DNA of 64,000 bases, taken from assembly GCA_024500155.1 (NCBI GenBank), contig CM044877.1, positions 81,576,501 through 81,640,500 on the forward strand. The letters run 5' to 3'. Origin of the DNA: Chenopodium formosanum (taxonomy: Eukaryota > Streptophyta > Magnoliopsida > Caryophyllales > Amaranthaceae). This document shows, piece by piece, positions 1-10,100 of the stretch. Position 1 is the first letter of the stretch. Each line of letters starts with the position of its first letter. Both the position numbers and the translations under genes were made by a program. The notes beneath the pieces were generated by a model, which did not search any database, had not been told where the DNA came from, and saw nothing but the letters and a program-made list of their open reading frames with translations.

Positions 1-1
1 T

Positions 2-140
2 TCTACTACAATTACATTCAATTTTCACCTCTTCTTCTCCTCTATAAACTATTCATTTGCCAATATAAATATATTAAATAATAATTATTTATATATTATA
101 CCTATAAATAAACCGTGCGTTGCACGGGCCAGAAGGCTAG
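2..140 (+). mobile_element. Short non-autonomous Helitron (copy 1)
   Basis: The segment ends with a GC-rich hairpin (CCGTGC at 113-118, loop GTT, GCACGG at 122-127) followed by a short spacer and CTAG at 137-140, then T. This is the classical Helitron 3' terminus. The left part begins TCTACTACAATTACATTC and matches the left part of the copy at 609-752. The left boundary lies at the window edge, so the exact first base is uncertain. It is about 140 bp long with no coding capacity. Confidence 0.7.
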
Positions 141-608
141 TTATTAAGCAAAATACCAAACCATGGCCCCATTTTCCTCACCCATCGTTTCATGTGCCAA
201 GTAATCCATTACTCGTACTAACTATTGCACCAAGTTGTCATACTCCTTATTATTTACCTCCTTCGTTTTTATTTCTTGTATTTGTAACACACCCTTTTTT
301 TAACGTCATTTAAAAAATATGAAACTCACACTATCTAATAAATCTAAATAGAGTTAAACTTTAAATCTATACTTCTATACTTTATTAGTATTTAAAAACA
401 CAAACCATCATCCCCGTCATGCCACATGTAATTAAAATTTAATTTTCACCAATGCCACATGTCACCTTCCTTCATTAATTAATCCCCTTTCTTATTATTT
501 TAAAAAAGAACTAGCTTTAATTCAATACATGTATGAATGTTCCCTTCAAAAAAAAAAAAAAAAATACATATATGAATGTTATTTGATTCATTTTCCCCCA
601 ACTTAATA
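141..608. other. AT-rich intergenic spacer
   Basis: The spacer lies between the two Helitron copies. It holds runs of A and T (an A tract near 548-563) and no convincing exon, and I see no gene here. Confidence 0.6.
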
Positions 609-752
609 TCTCTACAATTACATTCAATTATCACCCGGCCCCTTCTTGACCTTTATAAACTATTCATTTTCCAATTAAAACATATTATAAAACAAAAGTT
701 ACTATTATTTCTTTTATGAACATCCCGTGCATTGCACGGGTCAGAAGGCTAG
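609..752 (+). mobile_element. Short non-autonomous Helitron (copy 2)
   Basis: The element begins with TC at 609 directly after an A, and ends with CTAG at 749-752 directly before a T, as expected for Helitron insertion between A and T. The 3' hairpin is perfect: CCCGTGC at 724-730, loop ATT, GCACGGG at 734-740, about 8 nt before CTAG. It is 144 bp long. Both ends resemble the copy at 2-140, while the AT-rich middles differ. No coding capacity. Confidence 0.8.
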
Positions 753-937
753 TTAAGGAAAATATGACAACTTTTAACCCAAAAAACCTCTACATAATTG
801 AAATTAATATATTTCATAAAAAAACAATGTAACTAAAATGATAACCCGATACAACTTCTGGATCCACGCTAAAAAATTTTTAAACAAAAGGATTGGATTC
901 ATCTCCCAAGTGTCCTATCTCCGCGTTCTTCACTCCC

Positions 938-945
938 TATAAATA
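938..945 (+). promoter_or_regulatory. TATA box of the cystatin gene
   Basis: TATAAATA lies 127 bp upstream of the start codon at 1072, in a locally less AT-rich stretch (CTCCCTATAAATAACCCC). Spacing puts the likely transcription start near 970, in the CA-rich sequence that follows. The motif is seen directly; its use is inferred. Confidence 0.6.
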
Positions 946-1071
946 ACCCCTTAACCACCACCCACTTCCAACACATTAATCTCATATTCTCATCTATCTT
1001 TCTCTCCTCAAATCTAGAAAATTAAAATCCAAAAAACTTCCATATTTCTCTCTCCTAAAATCCAGATAATA

Positions 1072-1425
1072 ATGTCGAACCGCAAAATTCTCTTCATCAT
1101 TTTCTCTCTCCTCGCCGTAATCTCCGCCGTATCCGCTGCCGGGAGACGCACCGGCGCCGTTCTCGGAGGTTACAAACCGATCAAAGACATCAATGACCCC
1201 TATGTTCAAGAAGTCGCCAAATTCGCGGTTGCAAAACACAACGAACAATCGAATTCTCACCTCGGAATTGTCAGAATCATCAAAGGTGAATCGCAAGTTG
1301 TTGCCGGAACTAATTACCGGTTTTTAATCGCCGCCGATGATCATCAGCAGTATGAAACTGTTGTTTATGATAAGCCATGGCAACATTTCAGGAGTCTTAC
1401 CTATTTTAAGAAGGTTTCTGCTTAG
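1072..1425 (+). CDS. Secreted phytocystatin (cysteine proteinase inhibitor)
   Basis: A 117-residue, intronless protein with the features of a single-domain plant cystatin, a tight reversible inhibitor of papain-like (C1A) proteases. Residues 1-22 form a hydrophobic signal peptide (LFIIFSLLAVISAVSA), pointing to the secretory pathway or apoplast. The N-terminal Gly-Gly is at 32-33. The plant-specific LARFAV-type helix is VAKFAVAKHN at 48-57. The first hairpin loop is QVVAG at 75-79 and the second-loop Trp is in PW at 102-103, so all three inhibitory contacts are present. Length matches the small phytocystatin class; there is no C-terminal legumain-inhibiting extension. A TATA box lies at 938 and a polyadenylation-like AATAAA at 1488-1493. 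The gene is convergent with NOP56. Residue 55 is Lys where family members often have Glu or Asp. Confidence 0.93.
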   Translation: MSNRKILFIIFSLLAVISAVSAAGRRTGAVLGGYKPIKDINDPYVQEVAKFAVAKHNEQSNSHLGIVRIIKGESQVVAGTNYRFLIAADDHQQYETVVYDKPWQHFRSLTYFKKVSA

Positions 1426-2633
1426 ATTTTTAGTTTTTTATTTTTGGTTTTTATCGTGAATTTTCGAGTGATCGGAAGAATCAAATGAATAAATGTTGTA
1501 CACAAAAAAATGCTTGGAATGAATTTTGTGTAATTGTTAAATTTTTTTCAGTATGTAACTTCATTTGTCGTCATTTTTGTGTGTTTTAATTATTTGGGTC
1601 ATGGTTTTATGTAATACTCCATGTTAAGGAACTCTAGTAATATAATGATGTAGTCGGAATTTGATTTATGGAAGAATAAAGAGTCTCGTGATTAAATAAT
1701 GAAGTCGTGATTTGTTCACCTACCATTTTTTTTAATCAAGGCAATATAGATGAAGGAATCGCAGAAATTTGTACTGATATTTGAAGAAGAATGAGGATGG
1801 AAGTAACCGACATAGGAAGGAAATACTTGCCCAAAATGCTACGTTTTTCCTCGCTCTAATTTGTCTTTTCATGAAAACTTTGGGTAGAAGAAAGTTGTGC
1901 GGTTAGGATGAAATTTCACACAATTTTGCGTTTTTTTAGGATTAACACTTTTTAATACGGAGTAAGTTTTTCAAAGTTTTTTTGATAACGACGTTTTTCA
2001 AAGTTGATGACAATTGTTGTCAATCTTGTTACGAGCCTACTAATCTACTATGGTTTATAAATATAAATCGACATAAGTTTTAATTTTTGTAAAAAATTGA
2101 CCAGACCTAAGTTGAAGGTAATAAATTCAGCTAAATTAAGTTGACACAAATCACACAATAAACCCTAACTTGATAAATTAATCAGCAAATGACAAAGTAA
2201 TCCCTTTGAAGAGCGTATTACCAATTTATCATTAAGCATGCTTGTATTTGATAGGATAACATTAGGTGCTAGCTCAATGAAACAAATGACAAAGGTAGGG
2301 TTACGTAATTTATGTTTTGCATCATCCATAATCCGTATATTATAAATAACCTTGACAATATCAGTTAATAAGAACTTTAACTGAGTAATATCAAACATCA
2401 CATTTAACAATAACTCGTAGCACCAAAAAAGCAATTTACAATAACCCTTTGCAATTATCAAAACTTGTAATAATAATAAACAACTCATCAGTTCCTACAT
2501 TACAATCAAAATAAACAAGGGATAACTACATCAGTACATCCCAAATGGATTAACCATAGATATAAGTGATTAGACGCGCCAACCGAATCAAAATCTGGCA
2601 AACCCAGGTAACAAAACATAACTTTTATCCTGT
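1426..2633. other. Intergenic region between two 3' ends
   Basis: The stretch contains the 3' flank of the cystatin gene (AATAAA at 1488, another AATAAA near 1675) and, at its right end, the 3' flank of NOP56 on the opposite strand. Short open frames here have AT-driven composition and no recognisable domain. I see no further gene. Confidence 0.6.
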
Positions 2634-5418
2634 TCATTCTTTTGACTTCTTCTTTTTCTTCTTGCTCTCACTAACAGCTGATACATCTTCACCATCATCT
2701 TTGCTCTTTTTCTTCTTCTTCTTGATAGTTCCATCTTCCTTCTCACCATTCTCAACAGCAACAGGTTCTTCTTGTTCTAATCTCCGCTTTTCTTTCTTCT
2801 TTTTCTTCTCAGACTTAGTTTCTTCCAATCCACTACCATTTGTGGCAGCAACATCATCATCCTTGGATTTCTTTTTCTTACTCTTTTTTACAGCAGAGTC
2901 AGGCTGATTATCCAAGTCCATATCATCATCACCTGTGCATGTTTTAAACAGAAAGGTTAGTAGCCTGAACAATATCCTCTAACCTCAAGAATCAACTAAT
3001 TCAATTCAATACCATCATACAAGACAAATGTCTGATACTCACCATCCTTATGGGTTTCAATTGCTGCTTTCATGACATCAATATTTTTCCGAGGTGCAAC
3101 TCCCTTGTCATAGAAGTCAAGCCTTTCCTCTACTTGTTCACGTAGCTTTTCACCAAAAACAGTAGAGCCCTTCTCTGTATCAAATTCAAGAATCAATTTG
3201 CATCTTCCCAACAGAGAATCAAATTGCAAGCGAAGATATAATAAGTTGCAACAGGAACTAACCTGAGAAACAGTCAATACGAGAGGCAATGGAACACTTA
3301 TTTGCAAGATAACGTGCCATACGGCCCTTGTTCCGAGAAGATGCCCGCCCAATGAAAGACGAATGGAATATTAGACCATACTTAGGTGTGTTTCCTCGTG
3401 TTTTCAGGGCCCTAAACAAAGAGTAATAATGAGACACATTTCTAATGCACAATGATTCTTCTTACTAGGCAAATATGAAGATCACAAAAGCTGTAACATC
3501 CCAAATTTTTCCAAAGGTATAGTGTATCAAACTAAAGTGTAAAACCAACTAAACTAGTAGCTTCTTACCAAAAATATGCAAAGAATGCCAAGAGTACCAA
3601 ACATCACCGAGTATCAGGAATTACCTGAAGAGTGCTTTCTCAGCACCAAGAATTTGAAGGGTGGAAGAAGGGCACTTTGCCAGATTTGTAAGGCTACCAG
3701 CATGGGAGATCAATCTTGCTCCGACCATCTCACCAATCAAAGAGGTCAAATTTGGGGCTATGTCGTTCATTTTTGTGACCAAGTAATCATAAAGCTTCCT
3801 CCTATACTCAGACAGATCCATTACTCTTTGAGCAAATTGCTGGACATTAATCAAGTCAACGGGAGATAATTCTTGTCCTGCAGGAAGGCCAGCATTATTA
3901 GGATTAATATTCCATTTTTGTCTTTTTTAAATGCACATGTAAAACAAACTTTGACAAACAAAGAGTATATTTACCCATAGATGCTTTAGCAGCTTCAATA
4001 ATCTCCTTTGCTTTATCCTCATCACCAACAACTTCAGTCAAGGCAGATAGCTTCTCCTCAGACAACTCTGACTTGTTCTCAATATATTTGGCCAATTTAG
4101 CATAAAGATAATTGTCATTGATTATCTTAACTAGCTCAGGGAAATGCCATGAATACCACTCCCTGCATTAAGAGGGCAAAGAGAGTTTAAAAGAGCCCTG
4201 AAATCATTCAAAAGTAAGAGGGGCGCAACATAGTGTAGATAGCATGTGGCAAACCTGACTCTCATTGAAAATGAGTTAACATCTTTGTCAAGGGTATCAA
4301 GCAAAAAGATCGCTTGTATAACCATGTTGTCGACACGATTAACATTGAACTTGACCTTTGCCCTGCTGTAGCTGTGTCCTAAACCCAATTGAGATTTCTC
4401 TAAATCTCCAGGCTACATAAAATAGGAAGTGCAAAACATCCTTCAGACAAATACATCCATAACCAGTAAATAAAAACAAGCTTATCAGAATTAGGATGCA
4501 ACTGTGCAAGACAAAGCCCCTAACAAATTTGAACGGGAAAAATTCACAACCTTAAGATTCTTGATGTAATGCTCAAAGTGTAATCGAACACCACGGAGAA
4601 GCTCCAGCATAAATTCATTACTTCTGCAAGAAATGTTAGTCCCTTCAGAGATACTAGCACCAAGTTTAGAGTCTGCTACTCCAACAATAAATTCCTTGGC
4701 CTTTGAATTTTGAAAACTCAGCTCTAAGAAATTTCTCAGTTCATCAGTCATAATACCTGTTCAAATGCAATGTATAAATTAGTTCAGCTTCAATCTCCTT
4801 TAAAACCAAAGCTGACACACCGATTTCAGCACAAACAAGGTAATTGATGAGCAATAAGCTGTAACTTAAGCCATTTACAACAAATGCATAATCTAATCTA
4901 TGTCACAGCTACATTTTCTAAATTCAAAAGCTAAGCTATGTACTCCATGTATTACAAATAGAAAATTTAAGAGTTAAGGATTCAACACATGCATTTTCAC
5001 TGTTATAAATTCAAGCATTTTATGGATGACTCAATAACACAAAACCCATCTCTCAAAAACCAAGCAGCCCATAATATCAGTTAGTAAAAATCAACAAAAA
5101 CAAACTACAAAATCACACATTTTTCACAATCAAAGCGAAAAACATCAAATTAACACCAACAACAAAAACCCAGAAACAAAACAAAATGAAAATGAAAAGG
5201 AAAGAAAACCCACCTTCAGAAACAGCATTGCATTGATTAAGAGCATCAAGAGCAGACTCAAAAGGCTGAAAAGCAGTAAGCTTGACAACTTGACCAAAAC
5301 GATTAAGGTCAGAAACGGAGTTACGAACAGCTTCGGTGTTCTGCCCAATTTCATCTATTCCTTCAGCATTAAACAACCCATAACCGGATGAGGATTCGAA
5401 TAGCAAATACGTCTTCAT
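2634..5418 (-). CDS. NOP56: Nucleolar protein 56, box C/D snoRNP core
   Basis: Eight exons on the minus strand: 5418-5214, 4756-4551, 4412-4255, 4162-3975, 3877-3625, 3411-3263, 3174-3043 and 2932-2634. All junctions are GT-AG and the frame holds throughout, giving 529 aa, close to plant NOP56 (about 520). NOP56 pairs with NOP58, fibrillarin and the 15.5K protein in box C/D snoRNPs that direct 2'-O-methylation of rRNA in the nucleolus. Exon 1 carries the NOP5NT domain (starts MKTYLLFESSSGYGLF). Exons 4-6 carry the conserved Nop RNA-binding core (DLSEYRRKLYDYL, GARLISHAGSLTNLAKCPSS, IFHSSFIGRASSRNKGRMA). The last exon is a basic, disordered tail of repeated Lys-rich blocks separated by acidic stretches, normal for the family. 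The promoter has telo-boxes. The introns show no clear box C/D snoRNA. Confidence 0.96.
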
Positions 5419-5513
5419 TACTACTTTCTCTCTCCTCCTTTTCACTTTCTCTCTCTTCGCCTCTGTTGAACAAGGAAGAAGAAACAGAGAGTGGAGGTGG
5501 TGGGTTTTGATTT

Positions 5514-5576
5514 TAGGGTTTTGGGTTTTCGTTTGATGACTGAAGTGGGGTTTGTGCGGAATGAAATTTAGGGTTT
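5514..5576 (-). promoter_or_regulatory. Two telo-box motifs in the NOP56 promoter/leader
   Basis: TAGGGTTT on the plus strand, i.e. AAACCCTA in the direction of NOP56, occurs at 5514-5521 and again at 5569-5576, roughly 95 to 160 bp upstream of the NOP56 start codon at 5418. Telo-boxes are a known promoter element of plant ribosome-biogenesis and translation genes, which fits this gene. Function is inferred from family knowledge. Confidence 0.65.
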
Positions 5577-5624
5577 TATTATTTTAATTTCTTATTTTAA
5601 TCTCACTGTAATTATACTTGTAAA

Positions 5625-6200
5625 GACCTGGCAAACGGGTCATTCACGTCGGGTTCGAGTCAAGTCAATTCAGGGCGAGTCAAGTTCGGGTCATTAAATG
5701 TTCGGGTCGGGTCGATTTGGGGTTCGGATTAAATTCGGGTCTGCACTTTGGGTCTAGTTCGGGTCGTGTTTGTTCGAGTCGGGTCAGTTCGAATCGGGTT
5801 TGTTCGGGGTCAGGTCAATTTTTAGGATTAATTTTCGGGTCGGGTCTATTCAGGTCAAGTTTGTGTCGGGTAACCAAAATAAATTCACTTAAAAAATAGT
5901 TGGGAAAATAAAGTAAAATCGTTAAAAAATATATAAAAAAAATAATCGTGAGTATCTATTACTTAGGAAAGAAAGAAGCCCTAAACTAAGTAATTCAGCA
6001 TTTCACCCTATTCACTTAAGGATTTGAGTCAATTCGGGTCGGGTCATTACGGGTCGGGTCACTTTGGGTTTCGGGTCAGGTCATTCTGGCCGAGTTACTT
6101 CGGGTCATGGGTCAACTCCATTTCTGGTCGGGTCGGGTTAGTTCGGGCCATTTTCAGGTCAACTTTCGGGTCAATTGGGTCGGGTCAAGATTGCCAGGTT
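5625..6200. repeat. Degenerate GGGTCG / TTCGGGTC repeat tract
   Basis: Two blocks (about 5625-5870 and 6010-6200) consist of irregular iterations of GGGTCGGGTC and TTCGGGTCA units, separated by AT-rich sequence. Open frames of 60-98 codons through them are compositional artefacts rich in Gly, Ser, Phe and Arg. The same repeat type occurs in opposite orientation at 55435-56575. Confidence 0.75.
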
Positions 6201-7128
6201 TGCAGTTGTAAATTTGTAATTGCTAATGTATTTTTCTTTAAAAAAAATTGGTTTACGTGTCGAAAAAAATATTCGGTTAAAGTTTTAGGGGTCATTATAG
6301 TCCTTAAGTTTTCGAATTGACCTCGGAATTAGCAAAAAAAAATGTAATTTCCTAATTATCACGTTCTTTTTGTAATGTCTTTGTGTTATTTAATAATGCA
6401 TGTTCATTGTTAAACACAAACATGTTCTTTTTTAAAAAAAACCTGCATGTTCTTTTTCGACATCTAAATGTTCTTTCCGCCTTTTTTTAGTTAACCGGGT
6501 ACACCATGTTTATGATGCACCGATCATGCATTACTTCCAAGATTTTAACTAACTAAACTAGTTGATTATCCACAAACTTTGAATATGATGTACATGCATG
6601 ACTCATAGCCAACCAACATTTCCTTACACGAGTTGCGCCGTGCGCAGTTTATGTTAAATCGAAATATTTTGTGTTAACGAATCGTCTGATCATCTCTTTT
6701 TACGCAATAATACCATCTCGATCCGTGGGCAACTCTATCGTAATATTCGTAATAGGTCAGTGTGCTAAGATGAGAAGTAATTGTCCAATTAAAAAAATGG
6801 GGTTTGATTGGGGTTGGGGTGGTTGACCACCATAAAAAAATCAAAACAAGGCAAAATCCCTCAAATATCCTTCCTTTTCCTTTCATGTGCAAACACAAGA
6901 TATGCGACAAAAAATTAACTCCGATAGATGATAAAAAGAGATATACTCGTATTATTATTACATATACTTACTTGTATGTATCCTTTTTGGTTTCAATGCA
7001 CCACTGATTATCTTGATCGATTGCAACCACAAACCCTAGGAGAGAGAATATCCTAGTACAAATTTGGGGATTTCTCAGATTCATTCAACTCCATTTCAAT
7101 TTTTCGAAGTTTTGAACAACTTGAAACG
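6201..7128. other. Intergenic / upstream region of MO25
   Basis: AT-rich sequence leading to the MO25 start codon. The last 100 bp (ATTCATTCAACTCC... to 7128) is pyrimidine-rich and looks like a 5' leader. No other exon is evident. Confidence 0.5.
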
Positions 7129-10100
7129 ATGAAGGGTCTTTTTAAATCCAAGCCACGAACTCCGGCGGAGATTGTCCGTCTTACCCGTGATCTCCTCGTT
7201 CAATTTGATATGGGTAGTGTTCGTGAAAGCAAGCGCGAAGAGAAGGTATATTTCGATTAAATTTTTTTTTTATTTTATTTTTGTTTGATCATCTGTCAAT
7301 TGAAAAGAAAATTCTTTATTTTTATGGTTGATCATATGTAGATATTGAAAATATTGATTTAAGATTGATCATTGATTTGTAATTTTTGTTTGTTTGTTAG
7401 GAGCAGAAATTTTGTTGGATTTAAATAACATTAATTTATTGTTTTATGTTTTTCTTGATCAAATTGATATGCAATATTGTATTTGTCTCGTTAAATTTAT
7501 TATTTTTGTTATAATTTTGATTGAATCAGCTTAAATTTTGAATTTTTAATTTGAGTTCGTGCTGTATGGCAGTATTTAGGATCTTAATTTTTACGATTTG
7601 ATCTTTTATGCTGATTTTTGTGCAAAACGTTTGAAAGTTTGGACCTTTTTCGCTTTTTGTCTTGTATTTAGGTCAGTCAAGTTGGCCCTAGGATGTAAAA
7701 GTTGTCTAGAAAAGTCAGCAATACCAATTTATGCAATTATCTTAAAGCTGTTGCTCTGTTTATCCGATACACTGTCAATGGCTTTCGGTTTTGTAATTCA
7801 CTAGTATATTTGTTGTGTAGCTTTGTAGGTGATTGGATTTGGTCACTTAGATTCCTTATGATAAGGTTTGTGAGTAGTCTTAGACTCTTAGTGGAGTCAT
7901 GGAGGGGGTTTTATTGATCTAGGGACACATGTATCACTAATTGTGAGATTGAAGTGTTTTCAATCACAGTATCTTGACTGAAAATTAGTTCCTGTAAATG
8001 TTTTATTTGATGTGTATGTAGAATTGTAGATCATATGGGCCCTTCTATCATCTCTTTTCTAGCAATTGTTATATGAAGTTCAAAATTTTGAGTCTTTGTT
8101 TAACCCAGGCTCGCGGTTGTTATTTTGACAATCTACCAAAGATTTACTAAGTTATGAACTTGGATTGCAATAAACTAAATAATAAATGTCACATTAATTG
8201 TGCACACTTCGTATTTATTGTGATTTGTGAAGTAGTAGATTTGTAGATGATCATTACGTATAAGATTAAGGCTCAAAAATGATGCTTTTCTTATGGAATG
8301 CTGCTTGCCTTTATATTTTGTCTTCTATTTGCTGCTTTATCACGTTACTTGGATCATTTTTTCTATATTTTACTAGAATGCATCTGTGCTAATCAGGATT
8401 GAATCAATTTATGAAGGAAATCATTGTTAAAAAAATTCCTTTAATTTCGCTATTGGAATCTTCTAAAATTATCTCGGTGATTGTTTGGTGTTGATTGAAT
8501 ATATTTTCCCTTTTTCTTGCATGATAGGTATGTTACCAAAAGTGTAATAAACTTGGTTGCTTTTTATGTAGTATGACGTAGTGGTTGATGTGGCACTGTG
8601 AGAGGAGCTTATATTCTCCTCTCATCAATCCCCACTTTGTTTTAATAATATAGATCTCAAGCTATTTTTTATATGGAGTTTTAACCCACGTTTTGAGGTA
8701 TTAAGTACCAATTTATTGTTTGCACATTTTTCCTTCAGATGGTAGAGCTAAGCAAGTACATACGAGAATTGAAATGTGTTTTATATGGAAATAGCGAAGC
8801 AGAGCCAGTTGCCGAGTCTTGCACACAGCTGACCCAAGAGTTTTTCAAAGAGAACACATTACGTTTGCTTATCAATTGTCTTCCCAAATTGAACCTGGAG
8901 GTATGTCATCTGTCTTCTTGTTGGATGGAAAATTTGGTCACTTGTGTATTTCCTAACTCCATTGAAACTTTTGCCATTGGGGTTCAAATGTTCAATAATG
9001 CCCAAGTTATACTGGATGAGATTACTATTCGGGCACCTGCTGCTTTCATTTTTAGGATTGTTCCCCACTGCCCCTTGGTTTTGCTAATTTTTTAAGGGTA
9101 ATCTTTTGTAGGCTCGCAAAGATGCTACTCAAATCGTTGCTAATTTGCAAAGGCAACAAGTTCAATCGCGTTTGATTGCATCTGATTATCTGGAAAGAAA
9201 CATAGATCTGATGGACATTCTGATGACAGGGTATGTTATTGGGATGAGAGAATGGAAACTAATACTTTTGAAACTTTCCTCTAGTGTGTGATAATTTTGT
9301 CTTGTTCGGGTTTATTTTACAACTCTTTGCATAATGTATCATATGTATTATATCTACTTTGGGTGATTAGAGTGTGCGCAAAATTGTTTCTTATCTGTGA
9401 TTGGTTCTTTGAATTTTGTAATTGTTTAAGGCTTAGTAAATTTAATGAGTTACTCTTAATAATATCATGAAAGGATTTCCTTTGTGATTTAAACCTAGTT
9501 TATGATTCCTGATTCTTGTCTGAATACTTGTTGTGCAGATATGAGAATACGGACATGGCCCTTCATTATGGTTCCATGTTGAGGGAGTGCATACGTCATC
9601 AAGTTGTGGCCAAGTGAGTTCTTTAGTAATGATTGTTTAGTTCCGTTGAAGAAAAAGTCTTCCTTAGTTTTTGGCTCAGAGTTGACTTTGCTTTATATTA
9701 GAAACATTTTTCGCTCCATTATTGAATCTTCCGTTTTCATGTTTTCCTTGACTTTCTTCAATCCCCATTTGAGCGACATGTTATATTTATGATCTCCTAT
9801 AATACTTGGTAACAATTAATTATATGATAGCATAATATCTTACTTGCCAAAAATGCTATTCATGAGCAACTTTTATAATTACAACCTCCGTTTCAATTTA
9901 TTTGCAGTGTTTACCATAAATGGACACTACAAATTATTTGCGACAAATGTTTTCTTTCCTTTTTTAATTTTCATTTCTTTCTATCTCTCCTAGTCTCCTC
10001 ATCACATGCAACTTTATTTTCTCTCCATTTATCACTCACAAACAAATTTTACCTAAAACTGGTTTGTGTCACATCGTTGCAAACTTGCAAATAAAATTGA

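Noticed and set aside
2566..2907. 113-codon plus-strand frame rich in Phe and Ser
   Set aside because: Antisense shadow of the Lys-rich last exon of NOP56.
4757..5213. Possible box C/D snoRNA inside a NOP56 intron
   Set aside because: A TGATGAG near 4847 lies on the strand opposite to the gene, and no matching D box and terminal stem were found.
8600..8630. GAGAGGAG/CTCCTCTC hairpin in MO25 intron 1 as a microRNA precursor
   Set aside because: The stem is only 8 bp, far too short for a plant microRNA precursor.
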